This document shows, in pieces, positions 25,141 through 34,840 of a stretch of 64,000 nucleotides of DNA. This DNA comes from Marinobacter sp. (GTDB lineage: Bacteria > Pseudomonadota > Gammaproteobacteria > Pseudomonadales > Oleiphilaceae). The translations under genes were made by a program, and so were the position numbers. Position 1 is the first letter of the stretch. Every line of letters starts with the position of its first letter. The notes beneath the pieces are model-generated. The model was given only the letters and a program-made list of their open reading frames with translations, was not told the DNA's origin and searched no databases. The stretch spans positions 47,266 to 111,265 of the forward strand of contig JAJUKC010000002.1 in NCBI GenBank assembly GCA_029264995.1, given 5' to 3'.

Positions 25141-26262
25141 CTACAGACGAAAGAATCGATTAACGGAAGATACAAATTGTTGGGGTAAACAGGCCCGGGC
25201 ACCGTACGCCAGCTTCAACACCGGGGAGCGCACATACTCCACTGTGGTAAAGACCACCTTCTCGCCCTTGAAACGGCTCTTGTAGAAAGTGTTCTTGCCA
25301 GAACCTGCAAGCAAATCGTAACCCATGACCGCCGCATCATCGAATGCCCCTTCGATGGCGTAACCCAGATGCAGTGTACCGAGCGACAGCTTGGGGTGGA
25401 AATCCTCCATAAAACCCGCCTGGAGATTGTATACACGGTTGCCAGCTTGTACATCATAGAGCACAGAGACTATCTGCCCTTTGGCCCTCAAAGCTGAAAG
25501 CCTGGCTATTTGCCCAGAACACAATCGGTTGAGGAATGCCCGGTGAAAGGACACCGCGTGCCGGTCAAAACACGGTTTGCCCCAACGCTCACAATGAAAC
25601 TGGTTCAAGTGTTGCAGAAAACTCTCAGGGTCTTCCCAAGGGACATATTCACCAGCAACTTCTCTTTCAAACACCGCTCGACGGTTGAACGCCTTCAGAC
25701 GGGTGTTCTTACCCAGTCGTTCTAACCACCACCTGAAACCAGATTCAACTGGAACCAGGACCCCTTCCGCTTCGCTCCTGACCAGCCGGGTTATGCTCAT
25801 TCTCTGTGACAGAGCCGGCTCCAATAAACTCATAGATCTGGGTGAAGCGTCCGCCACGATCATCTCATCCCAGGCGAACCCGGCCAGATAATCTATAAGC
25901 TGTGACATGACAGGTTGTTGATAGCGGCGATCAACAATTAACCCAACGTATTCCGTCCGAACCGTCGGCCCTAGCTTCCAGGCGTTACCAATCACATGCA
26001 GACGGCGTACCCTCCAGCCCACAGGAGTTCTGACAGACTTCAGATACAATGGAGCAAGACCTACAAGCTCGTTGCACTGGTCGTAGACTCCTAGCAACAG
26101 AAGTTCCAGCTCCAATTCCCGGTTCCACGTCTCCCACCACGAAACCTGCCAGGCCCAGCTCATAAACAAAGGATCTGCATCACTGTGCTTGAGCAGTTCT
26201 CCCCAATTTTCCCAAAGGCTCAGGAAATCCGCCTCAGAGAGCCTGCGAACCGTAAAACTCAC
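25141..26262 (-). CDS. FemAB/CelD-like GNAT-fold acyltransferase
   Basis: 373 aa with two GNAT-like halves, as in the FemAB/BcsL (Acetyltransf_6) group. The first holds DPLFMSWAWQVSWWETW and LVGLAPLYLK. The second holds FHRAFLNRLCSGQIARLSALRAKGQIVSVLYDV and SLGTLHLGYAIEGAFDDAAVMGYDLLAGSGKNTFYKSRF. Proteins of this kind are regular members of exosortase A loci and are thought to attach an amino acid or acyl group to a sugar or lipid carrier. It overlaps the upstream glycosyltransferase gene by ATGA (26259-26262) and precedes xrtA. The substrate is not known. Confidence 0.85.
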   Translation of the reverse strand: MSFTVRRLSEADFLSLWENWGELLKHSDADPLFMSWAWQVSWWETWNRELELELLLLGVYDQCNELVGLAPLYLKSVRTPVGWRVRRLHVIGNAWKLGPTVRTEYVGLIVDRRYQQPVMSQLIDYLAGFAWDEMIVADASPRSMSLLEPALSQRMSITRLVRSEAEGVLVPVESGFRWWLERLGKNTRLKAFNRRAVFEREVAGEYVPWEDPESFLQHLNQFHCERWGKPCFDRHAVSFHRAFLNRLCSGQIARLSALRAKGQIVSVLYDVQAGNRVYNLQAGFMEDFHPKLSLGTLHLGYAIEGAFDDAAVMGYDLLAGSGKNTFYKSRFKGEKVVFTTVEYVRSPVLKLAYGARACLPQQFVSSVNRFFRL

Positions 26263-27158
26263 GTTCGCCTCACAGAAACGGGGCTAATCAGAGTCTTCAT
26301 GGCCAAACGCCAGGGGCCGGACCACAGGGGATCGTTTGCCAAGGACTTTCCAAGATCAGCCAAGGCAGTCCGGTAACGACCTTGAGATAGCTCGTAGCGT
26401 CCCTTGCGGACAAAAAACCGACTCATCCCATGACGGGCCTCACCACGGCTCAACGCCTCAGGAAACGACTCCAGAAAGGTCCGAATGATCTGCTCATTAG
26501 CCATAAGACGGCTGTCTTTGTCGCTGGAAATCTGATTTTCCATCACCCGGTAATAACCCAGAATCTCCGGTAGATACAGGAACTGGTAGCGCGTTGAGAA
26601 ACGTAACCAAAGGCCATAGTCTTCGGCCAATCGATCAGCGTTATCAAAACCGCCCATTTCTTCGAAACATCGCCTGCGAGTCATGGTCGTATTCATGCTG
26701 ATAAAATTATCATGGATGAGCTGGGAGGTAATCCGACCGGAATAGCGCTTCATTCGGTTAACGCCCTGCTCCTTACCCTCTTCATCTATCAGAATAAAAT
26801 CACCATAGACGATATCTGCTTCAGGATTCTCCTTAAACGCTTGAAGACTCTTACTCAACTTGGTTTCAAGCCAGGCATTGTCTGAATCAAGAAAACAAAT
26901 ATAGTCGCCTTTTGCGACTTCGATGCCTCGATTTCGCGCAACACTTTGACCTTGATTTTCCTGTTTAAAATATCTGACTCGCGAGTCTGAGGTGTACCGC
27001 TCCATTACTTCTGAAGTATTGTCGATCGAGCCATCGTCTATTACGATCAGCTCGAATTCCGGCATAGTTTGAGCGAGAGCACTTTCTACCGCGATAGGTA
27101 GATAATCTGCCCGATTAAACGTCGGTGTAATGATTGATACCAAAGGCTTTGAATACAT
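26259..27158 (-). CDS. Family 2 glycosyltransferase
   Basis: 299 aa from the ATG at 27158, which has GGAGG ten bases upstream. The track's start is a TTG ten codons earlier without a ribosome site. Inverting GT-A fold: VSIITPTFNRADYLPIAVESAL, VIDDGSIDNTSEVM, CFLDSDNAW (DxD). A helical C-terminal tail (YELSQGRYRTALADLGKSLA) follows. It is a cytosolic enzyme, probably adding one sugar of the exopolysaccharide repeat. It is close in style to the 38411-39292 glycosyltransferase, which has the same tail type. A 102-bp gap separates it from the upstream gene, yet all are on one strand. Confidence 0.92.
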   Translation of the reverse strand: MYSKPLVSIITPTFNRADYLPIAVESALAQTMPEFELIVIDDGSIDNTSEVMERYTSDSRVRYFKQENQGQSVARNRGIEVAKGDYICFLDSDNAWLETKLSKSLQAFKENPEADIVYGDFILIDEEGKEQGVNRMKRYSGRITSQLIHDNFISMNTTMTRRRCFEEMGGFDNADRLAEDYGLWLRFSTRYQFLYLPEILGYYRVMENQISSDKDSRLMANEQIIRTFLESFPEALSRGEARHGMSRFFVRKGRYELSQGRYRTALADLGKSLANDPLWSGPWRLAMKTLISPVSVRRT

Positions 27159-27260
27159 GATTGACCTACCTCCGTGTGGTTCAGACAATTATCATTCGAG
27201 CAGAGCGAGGTCCCGCTAACTGCATTATTAATTTATGTGGTCGACGTGCCATCCCTCTAG

Positions 27261-28307
27261 TCACGAACTTTTATGTCTCGAGGTTATACCGCCCTTTACG
27301 TTCAACCAGTTCTCTCTCGCAGCGCTTAAGAATTCACCGTCTGAATCACCACCCATAACAAACCACCCATGCTCACTGGCATCTTTTACACCTCCCAATC
27401 CACGATGCGAATGTACATACAATCTTGGGGCACTGCGGGTGAGAAAAAATCCTTCGCTGAAGAAAACCCTTTTCAACGCCGGATCGGATGTTACCGCCAA
27501 CCAAAGCCTTGCGCCGTGATAACGCAACACTGCAGCTTTCATCATTGACTTAAGCATCGAAGGGCGATCAGAACACCCGATATAGTCAACCACCCGAACC
27601 ACGCCTTCGTGTTCACGTAGCACGAGCATACCCTGCAACTTTCCAGACTCATCTCTAGCAACGAGGAACTCGTAAGATGCCAGTGGATGCTTTTGATAAC
27701 GCCAGTTCAAGTAATCATATGTACGACAAACAATTTTTCGATAAGTGGGTGCTGCTTCTTGCCACAGAGCATTCACTTCACGGGCGTCAGGAAGTTCTGA
27801 TTGGAATGTCAAATTTAATGAAAGGTCGAGCGGTATACGGAAAGCCAGTTTCATCATCGACTGTAAGCACTTTATTGCGCGATCTTTGAACGAAAATGCG
27901 GTGATGATACGCCTGAATGACCAAACCTCTGGACTCTTTGACCAGCCCATTTTTTCAAGGACAATTGCCGCTGTAGGGCTTACCCCAAAGGATAAGATAA
28001 CAGGAGCACGTTCCAGAAGTTCTTGTTTGATCTCTTTTCCAAGACCCTTGCCTCTAACCCGAGCAGCAACATAGAAATCACAACTCCAGAGCCCTTCAAC
28101 AACATCCTGTCCAAATTTGATTGAAACTGGCATGACGCCATTAAATCCTGAAACGCCCTGGTCATCCAATTTCACGATCGGGGAAAAGCCGCTGGCTAAA
28201 GCTCCCGGATTAGTCTCATATTGCCAGTTCCATATGTCATTCTTGAAAGGAGCATCGCGGAAAAACTCCAAGATTTGTGCGCGGTGTTCAGGCTTGTATT
28301 CACTCAC
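27261..28307 (-). CDS. GNAT-family N-acetyltransferase
   Basis: 348 aa, GTG start. The N-terminal GNAT domain has DFYVAARVRGKGLGKEIKQELLE (acetyl-CoA loop R/G-x-x-G-x-G) and SPTAAIVLEKMGW. A second, more divergent domain follows (about 190-340; YDYLNWRYQKHP, VVRVVDYIGCSDRPSMLKSMMKAAVL), giving a tandem layout seen in exopolysaccharide-associated acetyltransferases. Likely it N-acetylates an amino sugar or nucleotide-activated sugar. It is placed between two genes of the same operon, three bases after the stop of the unknown 28311-29216 gene. Confidence 0.82.
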   Translation of the reverse strand: MSEYKPEHRAQILEFFRDAPFKNDIWNWQYETNPGALASGFSPIVKLDDQGVSGFNGVMPVSIKFGQDVVEGLWSCDFYVAARVRGKGLGKEIKQELLERAPVILSFGVSPTAAIVLEKMGWSKSPEVWSFRRIITAFSFKDRAIKCLQSMMKLAFRIPLDLSLNLTFQSELPDAREVNALWQEAAPTYRKIVCRTYDYLNWRYQKHPLASYEFLVARDESGKLQGMLVLREHEGVVRVVDYIGCSDRPSMLKSMMKAAVLRYHGARLWLAVTSDPALKRVFFSEGFFLTRSAPRLYVHSHRGLGGVKDASEHGWFVMGGDSDGEFLSAARENWLNVKGGITSRHKSS

Positions 28308-28310
28308 GTA

Positions 28311-29216
28311 TTATAATTCCTGTCCTAAAAATGCGGAATCTCGCCATCGAACCATCGGTTTTCGATGCCAGACAAGCATATAGGATTGAGGAACATACTC
28401 CCCATTTTCGAATAGTTCGTTTCTCGTTTTTGACTTAGCGAGCGCGCTACCCGAATTGTCCGTTCCCAAATGAAAGCGCTCCGCTCCATACTTCAAAGGA
28501 TCATTTGCCAGATATGCAAGCCTGGGGCTGACCTTATCCAGTTGAGGGTCGTAAAACCAACTCGCTCCGCAGAACCCCTTGTGATCCAGGTTAACACTTA
28601 ATAGATCAGCGACCAGCTTATAGGTCTTAAGCCAACCCTCTTGGTTAAACCGGCTAAGTAGGCTAGTGTGCGTATGATGCTGAAAGTAGTATTTGTTACC
28701 AATGGGCATCCGCAACAGATGACGCACAAACCGAATCCGCTGAGAAAAAGCTCCGAATTTCAACGGGTGCCGCCATAAGGCACTATGGGTGTCCACAATC
28801 CCTGTATACACTGGCATCGATTTACCACGAAGTAACGAGAAATCCTTGTAAAAGGCATCGGCAAACGGATAGTAGTGTCCATGCTCAGAGGAGATTACCT
28901 CCTCATGTATCCGCTCACGTTCCTGTCGCATTTCTTTAATGATTGAATCAGGCACATTACAAAGCGGACGCCATTCGCTGTCGTCCAGAAATACCAGCAA
29001 CAGGTAACGAGCTAATAACTCAACGCTCTGTTTCCCAGATTCCGCTTCAACTTTATGGAAAAACGGCTCCAGGTCTCCAAGCCAAAGATAGCTATGAGCG
29101 ATCGGCAAGGATCGTGCGACAGTTAATGCCTCCTGCACTATCTCTGCATTGATTAGCTGAGTTTGGAGCCCAGTTTTCTCCCCCAGATTCTGCAACTCAA
29201 GAGTGACTAGTTCCAT
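28311..29216 (-). CDS. Conserved-looking protein of unknown function
   Basis: 301 aa, mixed alpha/beta, no signal peptide or membrane helix. I do not recognise the family. Visible blocks are YLWLGDLEPFFHKVEAESG, HGHYYPFADAFYKDF, TGIVDTHSALWRHPLKFG, YYFQHHTHTSLLSRFNQEGW and a GASWFYDPQLDKVSPRLAYL segment. The His-rich HHTHT block could be a metal or catalytic site; that is a guess. It sits inside the operon, overlapping the deacetylase gene by 10 bp and followed by the GNAT gene, so a role in modifying the polysaccharide or its carrier is likely. Confidence 0.7.
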   Translation of the reverse strand: MELVTLELQNLGEKTGLQTQLINAEIVQEALTVARSLPIAHSYLWLGDLEPFFHKVEAESGKQSVELLARYLLLVFLDDSEWRPLCNVPDSIIKEMRQERERIHEEVISSEHGHYYPFADAFYKDFSLLRGKSMPVYTGIVDTHSALWRHPLKFGAFSQRIRFVRHLLRMPIGNKYYFQHHTHTSLLSRFNQEGWLKTYKLVADLLSVNLDHKGFCGASWFYDPQLDKVSPRLAYLANDPLKYGAERFHLGTDNSGSALAKSKTRNELFENGEYVPQSYMLVWHRKPMVRWRDSAFLGQEL

Positions 29217-30244
29217 ATCGAACGCACCTTACCTCGAATCTGTCTGGCGAATGCCAGAAAGCCCGAGATCTCTGCCAAGAACTCATTATCGCTGATCGTC
29301 TGTTTATCCAGATAGCGTCTCAGGGTCAGATAATCATCGCCTTCTGACACAAAGCCCAGATTACAGGTAGTTGCTGACCGAATATTCATTTTATTGAGCC
29401 AAGGTAGCTGGGCCGGATCCCACTTACCGCTCGGATAACAGAAATGCTCAAGAGACTTACCGACAAGAGGCTCAAGAAACTCGCGATTTTCACGAATTTC
29501 ACGGTTAGCCTGGTCCTTATCCATAGGGAAAACGTGACGATGCGTGTGAAGCTGGACGTCAACCCCCTTCTCCGCAATCATCTGAAGTTCTTTCTTGCCC
29601 ATCAGCCTAAACATTCCAGCTGTCACCATACCGCCGTAATTCAATTCCAATTTGCCACACAAAGCTTTCAGAATATTTTGGCGGCCATCCTCGTCACAGT
29701 TTTCTCTACCGTAGTTAATTATTCTCTCGCACCACCTCTGCTTCTCCACAGAATCTCCAAGATCAATATGATTGACCCCGGGTAGCCCGATAGCAGAAAG
29801 ATCCCCCTTCAAACTAGACCTATCGGTTTTCCAAAACAGATACTGAACCATGACATTAAAAATAGGGGTCTGCTTCTCTGCGTAGTAAGAAGTCACGTAT
29901 ATAGTCAGCGGATAACCAAATTCCTGACAACATTCGACCAGGGTCTCTGGTGAGTTCAGATAACCATCATCGGCTGTAATCACAATTGAATTAGCCGGCA
30001 GTGATCCTCCGGATAACCTGTTTAGTGCATCTCCGAGCCCTAGCACCCGATATCCATGATCCTTTAACAGTTTCAACCTTCCACGAAACCTATCCTCTGT
30101 CATAAATACGCCTGGCCACCACTCGTGTTCATCATCCAGCGAGATACCGTGGTAGCAAAGGATCATCAACTTGTGCCGAAAAAGTCGCCGCATCAGATAA
30201 AAAGCGCCCAATCTCCTCAGCATTCCATAAACCCGATCTTTCAC
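29207..30244 (-). CDS. Polysaccharide deacetylase (NodB-type)
   Basis: 345 aa from a GTG at 30244, which has AAGGGG seven bases upstream and lies 5 bp after the asnB stop. The track begins 9 codons earlier at a TTG. NodB homology: MILCYHGISLDDEHEWWPG, VITADDGYLNS (catalytic and metal Asp), LHTHRHVFP (metal His pair) and HFCYPSGKWDPAQ. The family removes N- or O-acetyl groups from glycans. It has no clear signal peptide, so it probably acts on lipid-linked intermediates in the cytoplasm or at the membrane. One of three deacetylases in this locus. Confidence 0.88.
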   Translation of the reverse strand: MKDRVYGMLRRLGAFYLMRRLFRHKLMILCYHGISLDDEHEWWPGVFMTEDRFRGRLKLLKDHGYRVLGLGDALNRLSGGSLPANSIVITADDGYLNSPETLVECCQEFGYPLTIYVTSYYAEKQTPIFNVMVQYLFWKTDRSSLKGDLSAIGLPGVNHIDLGDSVEKQRWCERIINYGRENCDEDGRQNILKALCGKLELNYGGMVTAGMFRLMGKKELQMIAEKGVDVQLHTHRHVFPMDKDQANREIRENREFLEPLVGKSLEHFCYPSGKWDPAQLPWLNKMNIRSATTCNLGFVSEGDDYLTLRRYLDKQTISDNEFLAEISGFLAFARQIRGKVRSIWN

Positions 30245-30248
30245 ACCG

Positions 30249-32180
30249 TCATCCCCTTCGGTATTCAACAAGCCAAGCCTGGAACATCAAAATGCCCCAA
30301 AGCTCAAAACTATAATCTTCCCGGCCAGAAAGATGCTCCTTCCACATCCAGCGCACCATTCCCGTATGCCAGTATGCTTGCTGAGCAAGCCGATGTTCGG
30401 CCAGTAGCTCCTCCGCCCACTCCCGGAGCGCGCCTCTCAACCAAGCCGCGACCGGTACAGCGAATCCCTGCTTGGGACGGTCAATAAGGTCCCGCGGTAC
30501 ATAACGGTATAGCACAGACCTAAGGACCTGCTTGCCAACGCTGCCCTCCAGATTGAGGGAATCGGGTAGCCCCAGTGCGAACGACACAATTTCCGGAGCC
30601 AGCATTGGAATACGTGTTTCCAGGCTGCATGCCATAGCCGCGCGATCCACTTTGGTCAGAATGTCATCTGGCAGATACCAGTTAAGATCCCGCCACATCA
30701 GTGTCTTGAGCGTATTATCCGGGATCCCCTCAGCTAGTGCACTGTTCAATCCATAACCATAATCCCCGGCCTCCTTGAGCGCGATGGCAGGGTCTGGCCA
30801 GAGGGACACCGACCGGCGGTAAAATTCAGAAAGATCGGAGGCTTCGGCAATCGATCGAGTTCTACACAGCTGATACTGGATTGCTTCTACGCTTCGATGC
30901 CGCTGGGAATGCACCAGGACATGGACCAGCCGGGCAGACAGCCTCGGTGGTAAACTAGCAGCAATACGCTTAAGACGAGCAACAGCAGATGACCGGCTAT
31001 TCCACCCATTCAGCATGCCAGGATAACGGGTATAGCCACAGAACAACTCGTCGCCGCCATCGCCGGATAGGGCCACCGTGACATGCTTACGCGTCATCTG
31101 ACTAACCAGAAATGTGGGAATTTGCGAGGAGTCCGCAAAGGGTTCATCGTAAATTACAGGGATGTTCGGAACCAAGTCTCTGGCTTCCTGCTCAGTCACG
31201 TAAAGCTCGGTATGGTTCGTACCAAGATGCTTCGCGACCGCCGCTGCGTGTTCTGCCTCATTGAAGCCTTCTTCACGAAAACCAATGCTGAAGGTACGCA
31301 CTGGCTGACTGGCCATGCTCTGCATGATGCCAACCACGGTAGATGAGTCGATGCCACCGGACAAAAAAGCACCGAGTGGTACATCAGAAACCATTTGGTC
31401 ACTGATTGACTGCTTCAGTAGCCTTTCGAGCTCATCGGCAGCACTTTCTAACGTAAACCCGGACCGCTCCTCAAAGCAGGTTTCCAGCTTCCAATAACGT
31501 TTGGTCTCCGGTAGCTGACCGGACTGAGGATGATCGAGGTCGAGGCAGACATAAGAAGCCGGCGGTAGCTTGCATATACCCTGGTGTATGGTGCGGGGCG
31601 CCGGAATCACATTGTGGCGCAGAAGCGCAGGCAGGACGGATGTATCGATTGCCCCCTGCCAATCGGGATGTTGGCGTAATGCCCGAAGCTCTGAACCAAA
31701 AAGCAGGCTTTCACCCTGCCAGCCATAGTACAGGGGCTTCTCACCCATTCGGTCCCTTGCCAGATAAAGCTTACGGAACCGCTTGTCCACTAACGCGAAG
31801 GCGAACATTCCCGAAAGTCGCTGGAGTGCCGATTCGACCCCCCACGCTTCGAATGCTGCAAGCATGACTTCAGTATCTGAATGCCCTCGAAATATCGCAC
31901 CTTTGGCTTCCAGCTCTTTGCGCAGCAGGCGAAAGTTGTATATTTCACCGTTAAATGCAATGACAAAACGGCCGGACTCCGACGCCATCGGCTGGGCGCC
32001 AAACTTGGAAAGATCAATAATCGAAAGGCGACGGTGACTCAGGCCGAGGGACAAACCGTGGTCAAACCATATTCCCGCACCATCGGGTCCCCTATGCTCG
32101 ATAGCACGACCCATCTGCTCTAGAACATGTTCCGCGTCAGAAAACGGTTTTGTACTAACAAATCCGGCAAAACCACACAT
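30249..32180 (-). CDS. asnB: Asparagine synthase-like glutamine amidotransferase
   Basis: 643 aa. Cys2 after the initiator Met is the glutaminase nucleophile (MCGFAGFVS), with the class II blocks HRGPDGAGIW and VIAFNGEIYN. The synthetase half has the pyrophosphate loop AFLSGGIDSSTVVG and ALSGDGGDELFCGY. Similar enzymes are regular members of exosortase A loci and may amidate a uronic acid or another carboxyl sugar rather than make free asparagine. It lies three bases after the flippase gene and just before a deacetylase. Whether it is the locus-specific amidotransferase or a general AsnB cannot be decided by eye. Confidence 0.9.
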   Translation of the reverse strand: MCGFAGFVSTKPFSDAEHVLEQMGRAIEHRGPDGAGIWFDHGLSLGLSHRRLSIIDLSKFGAQPMASESGRFVIAFNGEIYNFRLLRKELEAKGAIFRGHSDTEVMLAAFEAWGVESALQRLSGMFAFALVDKRFRKLYLARDRMGEKPLYYGWQGESLLFGSELRALRQHPDWQGAIDTSVLPALLRHNVIPAPRTIHQGICKLPPASYVCLDLDHPQSGQLPETKRYWKLETCFEERSGFTLESAADELERLLKQSISDQMVSDVPLGAFLSGGIDSSTVVGIMQSMASQPVRTFSIGFREEGFNEAEHAAAVAKHLGTNHTELYVTEQEARDLVPNIPVIYDEPFADSSQIPTFLVSQMTRKHVTVALSGDGGDELFCGYTRYPGMLNGWNSRSSAVARLKRIAASLPPRLSARLVHVLVHSQRHRSVEAIQYQLCRTRSIAEASDLSEFYRRSVSLWPDPAIALKEAGDYGYGLNSALAEGIPDNTLKTLMWRDLNWYLPDDILTKVDRAAMACSLETRIPMLAPEIVSFALGLPDSLNLEGSVGKQVLRSVLYRYVPRDLIDRPKQGFAVPVAAWLRGALREWAEELLAEHRLAQQAYWHTGMVRWMWKEHLSGREDYSFELWGILMFQAWLVEYRRG

Positions 32181-32183
32181 TCC

Positions 32184-33698
32184 TTATTTCCTTCCCGCCA
32201 TACGAGCAATCCGTACATTCAGATATGCTCTCTCGTCCCTGTTTAATACCAGCAACCAAAACGCCATAAGCCACGAAATACTGCTCAGCAGTGCGCCAGC
32301 AACAATCTCCGAGTAGGAATCGTATGCCAGGAACTCACCCATACCCAATAGAATCAACGCCATTATCCCTGCCGGGGCAAATCCCGGCAGCACCGAAACA
32401 CGAAGGTACTCCGTGACAGATAGTTCCAGGTGCTTGCATGTATAATTGAGATATAAAGGCACAAAGATGAGCCCCGGTACCACTGAGGCAAAAGCCACAC
32501 CTTCCAGACCAAAAGGGTGCACCAGAACAAGGCTAAGACCAATATTCAATATCGCGGACAAAGGCGTAAGACGGGCAAAAATTCCATGCTTGTTAATCGC
32601 CGTAAGATAACGGCTGGCAAAAGGGTTTATGAATGGCAGAACGGTAAAGAAAACCAGAAACACGATAAGCCATTCCGCCTTCTCACCAAACTCGGGGCCC
32701 AGCCAAATCGAAATAAAAGGCACGCCCAACAACAGCGCCCCAGTACCCATGGCCAAAAGAATACTGACAACGTAACGGGACGAAACTAGAAAAATCTGCC
32801 GGATGGTGTCGTTCTCTGCCTTCGCGCTCAGGCCGCTAAATAGCGGCATAAAGGCGTGGGTTAGTGTCCACCCGAGATTTCGAATATGCTGAGTCAGGTT
32901 CGCTGGGATGCTATAAAACGGCACCATGGCGGGCCCCATAATCAAGCCAATAACCAAAACATCTGTGGCGTTTTCAACTCGGGTAGCAATACCCTGAATG
33001 AAGGATTTGAAACCGAAAACAATCAGATCTTTTAGCCGCAGCCAAGAGTACGATCGCCAACGGGCCCTAATCGCACCGAATGCCGGGCGGGAAAGTAACC
33101 ACATGAAGAGCAGGTATTTTATGGAAATCCCAATTGCATTAATGCCTGCTAAAAGCACCAGTCCGTTTTCAGGAGTGATGAACAGATAAAGAAGCGTGGA
33201 GCCTAATATGGAATTGATAATCGTGATGTTGTTTTTAAGATAGTACTTCTGGAAACCTTCCAGGTAGCTTTCTGCAACATACCCGGGAAATGAGATTAAC
33301 AGGTGGGCACCAATGATGATCAGAAACAGCGTGTATTTCTGGTAGGTCTCACCTTCCGGGGCGATTGCACCTGAAAACCAGACTCCCCAGCAAAAGAAGA
33401 ATGCGAAAAGAAGCAGCCCGACCATCATCATGAACGCAATTGCGGACATGTACACAGACTGAAGCGCCTGTGAATCCTGCTCCGCGTGGTGTTTCGCGGC
33501 ATACCGACTGATGGCAGGCCTCAGGCCTAGGTCCAATATCCCCATGTAGCCGATCACCGCGCCAATCATCTCCCACAAACCGTAGTCGTACTTTCCTAGG
33601 TTGTGAACGAAGACGGGGGTCATAATAAAGGTGATTATCAATTTAACGATCATCACCAGGACATTTGATCCGGTATTTACGAAAAGGGTTCGAATCAT
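32184..33698 (-). CDS. Wzx-like polysaccharide flippase
   Basis: 504 aa with about 14 hydrophobic helices, the size and layout of MOP-superfamily oligosaccharide flippases. It starts MIRTLFVNTGSNVLVMIVKLIITFIMTPVFV and has the family's N-terminal KYDYGLWEMIGAVIGYMGILDLG. It would move undecaprenyl-linked repeat units across the inner membrane for the Wzy-like polymerase encoded two genes upstream. It ends three bases before asnB and abuts the glycosyltransferase at 33699. Confidence 0.9.
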   Translation of the reverse strand: MIRTLFVNTGSNVLVMIVKLIITFIMTPVFVHNLGKYDYGLWEMIGAVIGYMGILDLGLRPAISRYAAKHHAEQDSQALQSVYMSAIAFMMMVGLLLFAFFFCWGVWFSGAIAPEGETYQKYTLFLIIIGAHLLISFPGYVAESYLEGFQKYYLKNNITIINSILGSTLLYLFITPENGLVLLAGINAIGISIKYLLFMWLLSRPAFGAIRARWRSYSWLRLKDLIVFGFKSFIQGIATRVENATDVLVIGLIMGPAMVPFYSIPANLTQHIRNLGWTLTHAFMPLFSGLSAKAENDTIRQIFLVSSRYVVSILLAMGTGALLLGVPFISIWLGPEFGEKAEWLIVFLVFFTVLPFINPFASRYLTAINKHGIFARLTPLSAILNIGLSLVLVHPFGLEGVAFASVVPGLIFVPLYLNYTCKHLELSVTEYLRVSVLPGFAPAGIMALILLGMGEFLAYDSYSEIVAGALLSSISWLMAFWLLVLNRDERAYLNVRIARMAGRK

Positions 33699-34826
33699 TT
33701 ACAAACCGCCCGAGAGATTATGGTACAGACCCCGGAGGGTCCCTGCGGGCCTTTCAATTGCGAAACGTTGAACTGCTTCAGGTTGATACTTCCTGAACAC
33801 GTCTTTGGTCGGGTTTTCTATTTCTTTTGTGATCAATTCGGCGAGCCCCCCGACATCTCCCGGAGAAAAAATTCGGGCGGGTGATCCCGCGACAACCTCA
33901 CGAAGCCCTATGCAATCTGTCGAAATAAGCGGAACACCCGCCGCCAGGACTTCCATCCCCAGAAGACCACATGCCTCCCAGCGTGAGGGCATGACGACCA
34001 TATCCATCGCCTTGAGCATTGCGGGCATATCATCAGTTCCATCCATTTGGATAAAGCTGTCACCAAGCCCCAAACTCTCCAGATACGAATAATCTTCCCT
34101 AATAAACCCTCCCCACCCGAAAGTAACTACCACCGGAAGCGGACGATTACCCTCATTACGCTCCTTTATTAACGCAATTGCCTCAACAAGCGTGCGAAAT
34201 CCTTTCTGACCCATGAATCGGCCGAAAAAGCCAATAATAGGGACATGAGCTGAGATTGAAAGTTCTTCTCTTATGTTCCAAGGAACACCGCACTCAAAGT
34301 AATGCGTATCAATACCGTGAAGAATAGGGTAAAAAGCTGACTGGGAAACGCTTGGAAAAAACTCCTGAAAATTGCGGGTAGCGTCCTCGGTTACAGTATG
34401 TATCGCATCAATTCTATCGAAGACCAAAGCCATAATAACCTTTTTTATTTTGGATTTTACACCCAAAAACTGAGACGGAAGAAAGACATCATGTGCGGTC
34501 ATTAGATGCTTTGGACTAGCGACAAAAGTTGAGGCTATTTCAGTTAGTAATCCAGCTCCAAACCCATGCGAATGTATAAGGTCATAATCTTCTGATTTCA
34601 GCTTGTCCCTAACAGACCTTAAAAACTCGAGCGGAGTACATCCTGAGTGGATCACATTAATTTTTCCCGGCCCGACCGTCGCATTAAGGAAACATTGAAG
34701 TGAACCATCAGAATCCGGTGCAATAAGCACAAAGTTGTCGTCACTGAATGCTGGCTGCTGATACACGTACCGAAAAAAGGTTTTTATGCCACCACTTGGC
34801 TGCATTGCCGTCATTAGTACTTTCAT
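33699..34826 (-). CDS. Glycosyltransferase family 4
   Basis: 375 aa, GT-B fold. The N-terminal domain (MKVLMTAMQPSGGIKTFFRYVY; DLIHSHGFGAGLLTEIA) is followed by the C-terminal nucleotide-sugar domain with IIGFFGRFMGQKGFRTLVEAIALI and MVVMPSRWEACGLLGMEVLAAGVPLISTD, which holds the E-x7-E region of retaining enzymes. It adds one sugar to the repeat unit. It abuts the flippase gene and lies 14 bp after the polymerase gene. Its base composition already looks more AT-rich than the flanking housekeeping genes. Confidence 0.92.
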   Translation of the reverse strand: MKVLMTAMQPSGGIKTFFRYVYQQPAFSDDNFVLIAPDSDGSLQCFLNATVGPGKINVIHSGCTPLEFLRSVRDKLKSEDYDLIHSHGFGAGLLTEIASTFVASPKHLMTAHDVFLPSQFLGVKSKIKKVIMALVFDRIDAIHTVTEDATRNFQEFFPSVSQSAFYPILHGIDTHYFECGVPWNIREELSISAHVPIIGFFGRFMGQKGFRTLVEAIALIKERNEGNRPLPVVVTFGWGGFIREDYSYLESLGLGDSFIQMDGTDDMPAMLKAMDMVVMPSRWEACGLLGMEVLAAGVPLISTDCIGLREVVAGSPARIFSPGDVGGLAELITKEIENPTKDVFRKYQPEAVQRFAIERPAGTLRGLYHNLSGGL

Positions 34827-34840
34827 ATATAAACCTAAAG

